Notes under the pieces: model-generated
What the model was told of the DNA's origin: nothing
Database searches by the model: none
Seen by the model: the letters and a program-made list of their open reading frames with translations, nothing else
Program-made: the position numbers and the translations under genes
Assembly (NCBI GenBank): GCA_022785155.1
Contig: JALFRH010000035.1
Span: forward strand, 1-28,284
Origin: Spirochaetales bacterium
GTDB lineage: Bacteria > Spirochaetota > Spirochaetia > Sphaerochaetales > Sphaerochaetaceae
Reading direction: 5' to 3'
DNA length: 28,284 nucleotides
Shown: positions 24,541-28,284 of the stretch, piece after piece
How the letters are laid out: each line of letters begins with the position of its first letter
Position numbering within the stretch: position 1 is the stretch's first letter

Positions 24541-25536
24541 ATGGCTAAAGTATACGGAATAGGTAACCCTCTAATAGATTATCTCTGCTCTATAGATGAT
24601 AGAGATCTCACAGCGCTGTCACTTAATAAAGGCACCATGCTTTTAATCGATAATGATAAACAGAAGGAAATTGTCGAGTATACAAAAGGGAGAGATATAA
24701 CCTACTCATGTGGAGGTTCCTGTCCAAATACCATGGTCACTCTCTCTTCCTTGGGTGTAGAGACTACACTTGCAGGAAGTATAGGTAATGATCCATTGGG
24801 TGACATGTACCGCACACAGCTGAAAAAAAGCGGTGTCATAGACCAATTGGTTACCAAGGAGGGTGCTACTACAGGTACATCGATTATCCTTTTGACTCCG
24901 GACAAGGAAAGGACAATGAATACATACCTTGGAGCCAATAGATTGTTCAGCTCCGAGGATGTCATAGAAAAGAGTATAGAGGAAGCGGATCTCTTCTATT
25001 TCACAGGTTATATGTGGGACACGGAGACACAGCAGAAATCTGTAATGAAGGCTCTGGAAATATGTAAAAAGCTTGGAAAAAAAGTGGCCTTCGATGTAGC
25101 TGATCCTTTTGCTGTGGGAAGATACAGACAAACTTTCCATAAGCTTATTTCAGAGTATTGCGATATAGTGTTTGCCAACAGTGAAGAGGCCAGGTACCTG
25201 ATGGATAACTATGACCCGTATGAGTGCTGTAGAAGTATGGGTAAGCTTTGTCCTATAGCAATAGTAAAGAATGGAAAGAAGGGTTCATATATATCAGACA
25301 ACCGGGTAATTACACAGATTCCTATGTATGGTACTTCCGTTCCTGTGGACACGACAGGAGCAGGAGACACTTATGCAGCAGGATTTTTGTATGGATATCT
25401 GACAGGCCATGATTGTGTCGAATCAAGTAATATCGCTTCATATCTGGCAGGAAAGATAATCAGTAAGATTGGTGCCCAGTTCGATTTATCACAGATAGAA
25501 GAAATAAAGGAATTTATAAAAAATAACTTCAACTGA
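24541..25536 (+). CDS. PfkB-family kinase, adenosine kinase-like
   Basis: A 331-residue cytoplasmic kinase of the ribokinase/PfkB superfamily. The start MAKVYGIGNPLIDYL and the LNKGTMLLIDNDKQ segment are of the adenosine-kinase-like branch. GGSCPNTMVTLSSLG is the first signature, and DTTGAGDTYAAGFLYG the second, with catalytic base D276. The substrate could be adenosine or another nucleoside or sugar; sequence alone does not decide. An upstream ATG at 24451 would add 30 residues with no family match, and a TTGAAG-18-TATAAT promoter lies within that stretch, so 24541 is chosen. The gene is monocistronic with its own terminator. Confidence 0.88.
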   Translation: MAKVYGIGNPLIDYLCSIDDRDLTALSLNKGTMLLIDNDKQKEIVEYTKGRDITYSCGGSCPNTMVTLSSLGVETTLAGSIGNDPLGDMYRTQLKKSGVIDQLVTKEGATTGTSIILLTPDKERTMNTYLGANRLFSSEDVIEKSIEEADLFYFTGYMWDTETQQKSVMKALEICKKLGKKVAFDVADPFAVGRYRQTFHKLISEYCDIVFANSEEARYLMDNYDPYECCRSMGKLCPIAIVKNGKKGSYISDNRVITQIPMYGTSVPVDTTGAGDTYAAGFLYGYLTGHDCVESSNIASYLAGKIISKIGAQFDLSQIEEIKEFIKNNFN

Positions 25537-25554
25537 TGATTATTGTTGTTACCC

Positions 25555-25586
25555 GGCTCTCGTGTTTAACCATGGGAGCCTTTTAT
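25555..25586 (+). terminator. Rho-independent terminator of the PfkB kinase gene
   Basis: GGCTCTC (25555-25561) pairs with GGGAGCC (25574-25580) with one G-U, and TTTTAT follows. It lies 18 bases after the stop codon. Confidence 0.8.
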
Positions 25587-25602
25587 ATTGGACTATATGA
25601 GG

Positions 25603-25634
25603 AAAAAAATGGCTGCAGAAATAATCCACAGCCA
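25603..25634 (-). terminator. Rho-independent terminator of jag
   Basis: On the minus strand, TGGCTG (25634-25629) pairs with CAGCCA (25615-25610) across a 13-base loop, and seven T follow (25609-25603). It ends the yidC-jag transcript 20 bases after the jag stop. Confidence 0.75.
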
Positions 25635-25654
25635 ATTTTCAAGACAAGTGACAC

Positions 25655-26353
25655 TTACTTTACAGAAATGATTCTTACCTGCTTATAAAGGCCCTCGCCT
25701 TCACTCTTTGTCTCAACGCCTTCAAAATCATTGAGAGCAGTATGGACAAGTCTTCTTTCAAAAGGATTCATCGGATCAAGAAGTCTGCTCTTTCCTGTTC
25801 TTCTTACAATCTCTGCAGTCTTATATGCATTGCGGACAATCTGTTCCTCATGTCTCATTCTGTAGTCTTCACTATCCACTACGACTTTGATGTCAGGATC
25901 GATATTGCCTGCAAAAACATTTGCAATAAGCTGGATTGCATCCAGGTTCTTTCCCTTTCTTCCGATAATATAAGATGAATCAGGGGAATCGATGTTGATG
26001 CCGACTTTGCTTTCTCTTCTGAAGTTGATGGTAGCTTCACCCTCATAACCCATTTTTTCAATGAGAGTATTCAGGAATTCCAAAGTCTTTCTCTCTACAT
26101 CGCTTATAGGCTGAAGACAAGAACCCTTCTCAGCTCTTTCTTCATTCTCTGATTCAACTTCGATATCTTCCTCGACAGTCTCTTCTTCGTCTTTGCCATA
26201 ATAGACTCTGATTCTGCATAAAGGCTTCTTAAAGAGACCTTTTTTTACGTTTTCAAGAATTTCGACATCGAAGTCCCCACCCTGTAGTCCAAGTTCTTCT
26301 ATAGCCTTATTTCTTGCTTCTTCTTCAGTTTTCGCTTCAAAATCTTTGAACAT
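25655..26353 (-). CDS. jag: Jag/KhpB RNA-binding protein
   Basis: A 232-residue RNA-binding protein of the Jag (SpoIIIJ-associated, KhpB) family. It has a Jag N-domain (1-52, with VKKGLFKKPLCRIRVYYG), an acidic linker (about 54-75), a KH domain (about 85-165) with GRKG at 131-134, and an R3H domain at the C-terminus with R200 and H204 in NPFERRLVH. All expected domains are present. The ATG has GGAG ten bases upstream. It follows yidC by 16 bases on the same strand, the usual pairing. Confidence 0.95.
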   Translation of the reverse strand: MFKDFEAKTEEEARNKAIEELGLQGGDFDVEILENVKKGLFKKPLCRIRVYYGKDEEETVEEDIEVESENEERAEKGSCLQPISDVERKTLEFLNTLIEKMGYEGEATINFRRESKVGINIDSPDSSYIIGRKGKNLDAIQLIANVFAGNIDPDIKVVVDSEDYRMRHEEQIVRNAYKTAEIVRRTGKSRLLDPMNPFERRLVHTALNDFEGVETKSEGEGLYKQVRIISVK

Positions 26354-26369
26354 ATATGTAAAACTCCAA

Positions 26370-28139
26370 TTATTTTTTATTTCTCTTTTTAGCTGCAGCT
26401 TTCTTCTGAGCCTTTATGGCATCCTTCTCTTCTATTTCCTTCTTGAATCCTGCAACTGTCTTCTTGTTTGTATAAACCTGCTGGAGAATTGAAAGGAAGT
26501 TGGACATTGTCCAATAGAGAAGAAGTCCGGATGGAGCGTTGTAAAGGATAAAGAAGAATATGATTGACATACCGTATGTCATAAACCATGTCATACCCTT
26601 GTTTGCAGACTGTCCGGATGTAGCAGACTGTGTAATCTTCATAGAGAAGATCATGGATGCTGTATAAATGATAGGCAGAAGGTGGATTGCACTACCAATG
26701 AAAGGAATATTGAATGGAAGAGTAAAGATTGTTTCAGGAATAGAAAGATCTGGGATCCATCCTGGAATAAACATAGCTCCTCTCAGTGAGAAATCCTTAT
26801 TCAAGAGGCCATAGAGTCCAATGAAGATCGGGAACTGTATCAACATAGGCCAGCAAGATCCCATTGGATTGATTCCCTCTTCCTTATAAAGCTTTGCCAT
26901 AGCAGTGTTCTGAGCTTCAGGATCATCCTTATACTTTGCCTGTATCTCCTGGATTTTAGGCTGCAATGCACTCATCTTTGCAGTGGATTCCGATCCCTTC
27001 TTTGAAAGAGGAATCAAAATGACCTTTGTAAGGATGGTAAGAAGAATGATGGCGACACCATAGTTCGGAATCAGGAAATAGAATACTTCCAAAAGCACTT
27101 TCAATATACTTTCAAGCCAACTCAACCATGAAACATCGAGAGCTTTCTTAAGATTGTGGTCAGATAGTCCGAAGATGTTGTCTTTGGCATTATCATAGAT
27201 ACCAAGTGTAGAAGAAAGCTGGGGACCACAGTAGAAGGAATAGACATCGGTAGTCTTAGACTCGCCTGTTGCCATTCTGGACATGTAAATTATGTTCTTC
27301 TGAGATATCGTTTCACCTGTTTCCTGTACAGCTTCTGTAAGATTGACCACATTCTGTGTCTCAGGAATAAGAAGGAATGCAAAATACTTTCCAACGACTC
27401 CTGCCCATCCCATGGAATCATCGGATGTAAACTTACCACTATTTACAGTCTTTCTGGAATTCTTATCAGCAAGTTTGTAGTAGACTCTTCTATAGTCGTA
27501 GTTACCGTTCAAGGACTGGAACTCAGGACCTACCTGAGATCCTACAGATAGTGTGTACATCTCTGAATCGATGTTGATTGGGATCGGCGATCCATCCTTT
27601 GTATAAACGGATACAGCCATCTGGATCATGTATTCATCGTTTTCAGGAACGGCGAACTTCTTTTCTATTACAAACTCAGTACCTGTAGATTCCTCTTTAT
27701 AGGAACGAGTAAATGAAACTTGTGTAATGGATTCGTTCTTGCCCTGAACTTCTTTGCTGGATACGGAATAATCGAAAATCTCATCAATAGGAGAAGACTT
27801 GTCGTCACCCCAATAAAGCATAAATGCATTTTCATCGCCTTCTTCTTTAAGAATTAGGTTTACGTCATTCACTTTATCGTAGATGGAATCTACAGTACCA
27901 CCCTTTGGATCGAAGGTAATATCCAGGGAACCGGATGATACAGAAAATTTGGAAGCGTCACCATCTGAGCCCAAAGCCGTAAACGATGAAGATGCAAGAA
28001 GAGGAACAGGGACATTTTCAACTACTGAAGTAGTTTCTGTTTCAATAATTTCGTTTGACAGCAGAGTCTGCTGATAAGTCATTCCTATGGTAATTACGAT
28101 TACACAGAGAATGACAGCAATGATAGTATTCCTATCCAT
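26370..28139 (-). CDS. yidC: Membrane protein insertase YidC
   Basis: Inserts and folds inner-membrane proteins, alone or with SecYEG. It is 589 residues, the diderm form: N-terminal helix (about 5-25), a large beta-rich periplasmic domain (about 65-330), then the conserved five-helix core (about 340-570) and a lysine-rich cytoplasmic tail (AQKKAAAKKRNKK) that may contact the ribosome. The C1 hairpin has KMSALQPKIQEIQAKY and KLYKEEGINPMGSCWPMLIQFPIFIGLYGLL. The groove arginine (E. coli R366) is replaced by lysine, K372 in ILTKVILIPLS. The frame can begin at a GTG (28145), but AGGAG with a five-base gap points to the ATG at 28139; the GTG overlaps that ribosome site. Confidence 0.96.
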   Translation of the reverse strand: MDRNTIIAVILCVIVITIGMTYQQTLLSNEIIETETTSVVENVPVPLLASSSFTALGSDGDASKFSVSSGSLDITFDPKGGTVDSIYDKVNDVNLILKEEGDENAFMLYWGDDKSSPIDEIFDYSVSSKEVQGKNESITQVSFTRSYKEESTGTEFVIEKKFAVPENDEYMIQMAVSVYTKDGSPIPINIDSEMYTLSVGSQVGPEFQSLNGNYDYRRVYYKLADKNSRKTVNSGKFTSDDSMGWAGVVGKYFAFLLIPETQNVVNLTEAVQETGETISQKNIIYMSRMATGESKTTDVYSFYCGPQLSSTLGIYDNAKDNIFGLSDHNLKKALDVSWLSWLESILKVLLEVFYFLIPNYGVAIILLTILTKVILIPLSKKGSESTAKMSALQPKIQEIQAKYKDDPEAQNTAMAKLYKEEGINPMGSCWPMLIQFPIFIGLYGLLNKDFSLRGAMFIPGWIPDLSIPETIFTLPFNIPFIGSAIHLLPIIYTASMIFSMKITQSATSGQSANKGMTWFMTYGMSIIFFFILYNAPSGLLLYWTMSNFLSILQQVYTNKKTVAGFKKEIEEKDAIKAQKKAAAKKRNKK

Positions 28140-28214
28140 TTTCACTCCTGACAGGATATGTTTCTCGGTACCTGGAAAGTCGGAATAGGAACTCTGCTGA
28201 TGAGGAAAAGGGAA

Positions 28215-28284
28215 CTATTTCCTGTTTGACCTGTCCAATAGGCTTATAAACCCGGACTCAAGCAAGGAAAAACTGGAAACCTTC
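28215..28284 (-). CDS. Possible 3' end of the gene upstream of yidC (rnpA or yidD expected)
   Basis: One minus-strand frame is open from the right edge to TAG at 28217-28215 and encodes 22 residues ending LLDRSNRK. Ribonuclease P protein (rnpA) often sits here, and an amphipathic basic C-terminal helix would fit, but 22 residues are too few to identify. The 75 bases between this stop and yidC hold only the yidC ribosome site. Confidence 0.25.
   Translation of the reverse strand, partial: KVSSFSLLESGFISLLDRSNRK

Noticed and set aside
28145..28284. yidD between yidC and the window edge
   Set aside because: No frame shows the cysteine-rich YidD motif; only a short unidentified C-terminus is open.

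Overview
The window reads as chromosomal DNA of a diderm, probably anaerobic bacterium, most likely a spirochaete (Treponema/Sphaerochaeta-like). The evidence is a long YidC with a periplasmic domain, Lgt plus a lipobox protein, a DUF4416 protein, a single-chain iron-sulfur L-serine dehydratase, and a partial protein ending in a beta-barrel-like C-terminal phenylalanine. This placement is inference from gene content, not a database match. No rRNA, tRNA, CRISPR array, insertion sequence or prophage was seen. Gene density is high, and most features are core housekeeping genes with a few unrecognised ones.

Layout. 1-4000 (+): the 3' end of a possible outer-membrane protein, then leuS and the AzlC/AzlD branched-chain amino acid exporter pair, with hairpins after leuS and after azlD. 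4034-5995 (-): a lipoprotein followed by L-serine dehydratase. 6098-6934 (+): a very acidic orphan protein with its own terminator. 7020-9484 (-): a DAHP synthase/prephenate dehydratase fusion overlapping a DUF4416 gene. 9520-16137 (+): nth, pth, a 1112-residue GH13 protein, a divergent DAACS-like transporter and a multi-pass membrane protein, all closely spaced. 16192-20587 (-): lgt, an M24 aminopeptidase and gpmI. 20694-24058 (+): a carboxy-terminal processing protease, rsmE, and a sigma-54-activator-type AAA+ protein without a DNA-binding domain. 24059-24540: a noncoding, AT-rich block full of TGTGAAAAA/TTTTTCACA boxes. 24541-25536 (+): a PfkB-family kinase. 25655-28139 (-): jag (khpB) and yidC, with perhaps the end of rnpA at the right edge.

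Two observations stand out. First, seven genes (leuS, the lipoprotein, the serine dehydratase, the aromatic fusion, lgt, the CTP protease and the PfkB kinase) have a -10-like hexamer ending exactly 6 or 7 bases before the start codon. Several also have a -35-like hexamer 16-18 bases further upstream, and most have no usable Shine-Dalgarno. This suggests leaderless transcription is common here, and it decides two start codons. Second, the 24.1-24.45 kb block has about nine DnaA-box-like sites, many spaced 10-11 bp apart, a 28-bp perfect direct repeat, a 12-bp inverted repeat and an AT-rich core. It lies beside jag-yidC, which are near dnaA in many bacteria. It is a candidate replication origin, or failing that a large regulatory array.

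No clearly novel multi-gene system was found. The most unusual proteins are the GH13 enzyme with altered region IV and large helical flanks, the DNA-binding-less AAA+ activator with GAYTSA in place of GAFTGA, and the DAACS-like transporter whose sodium-site motif is replaced.
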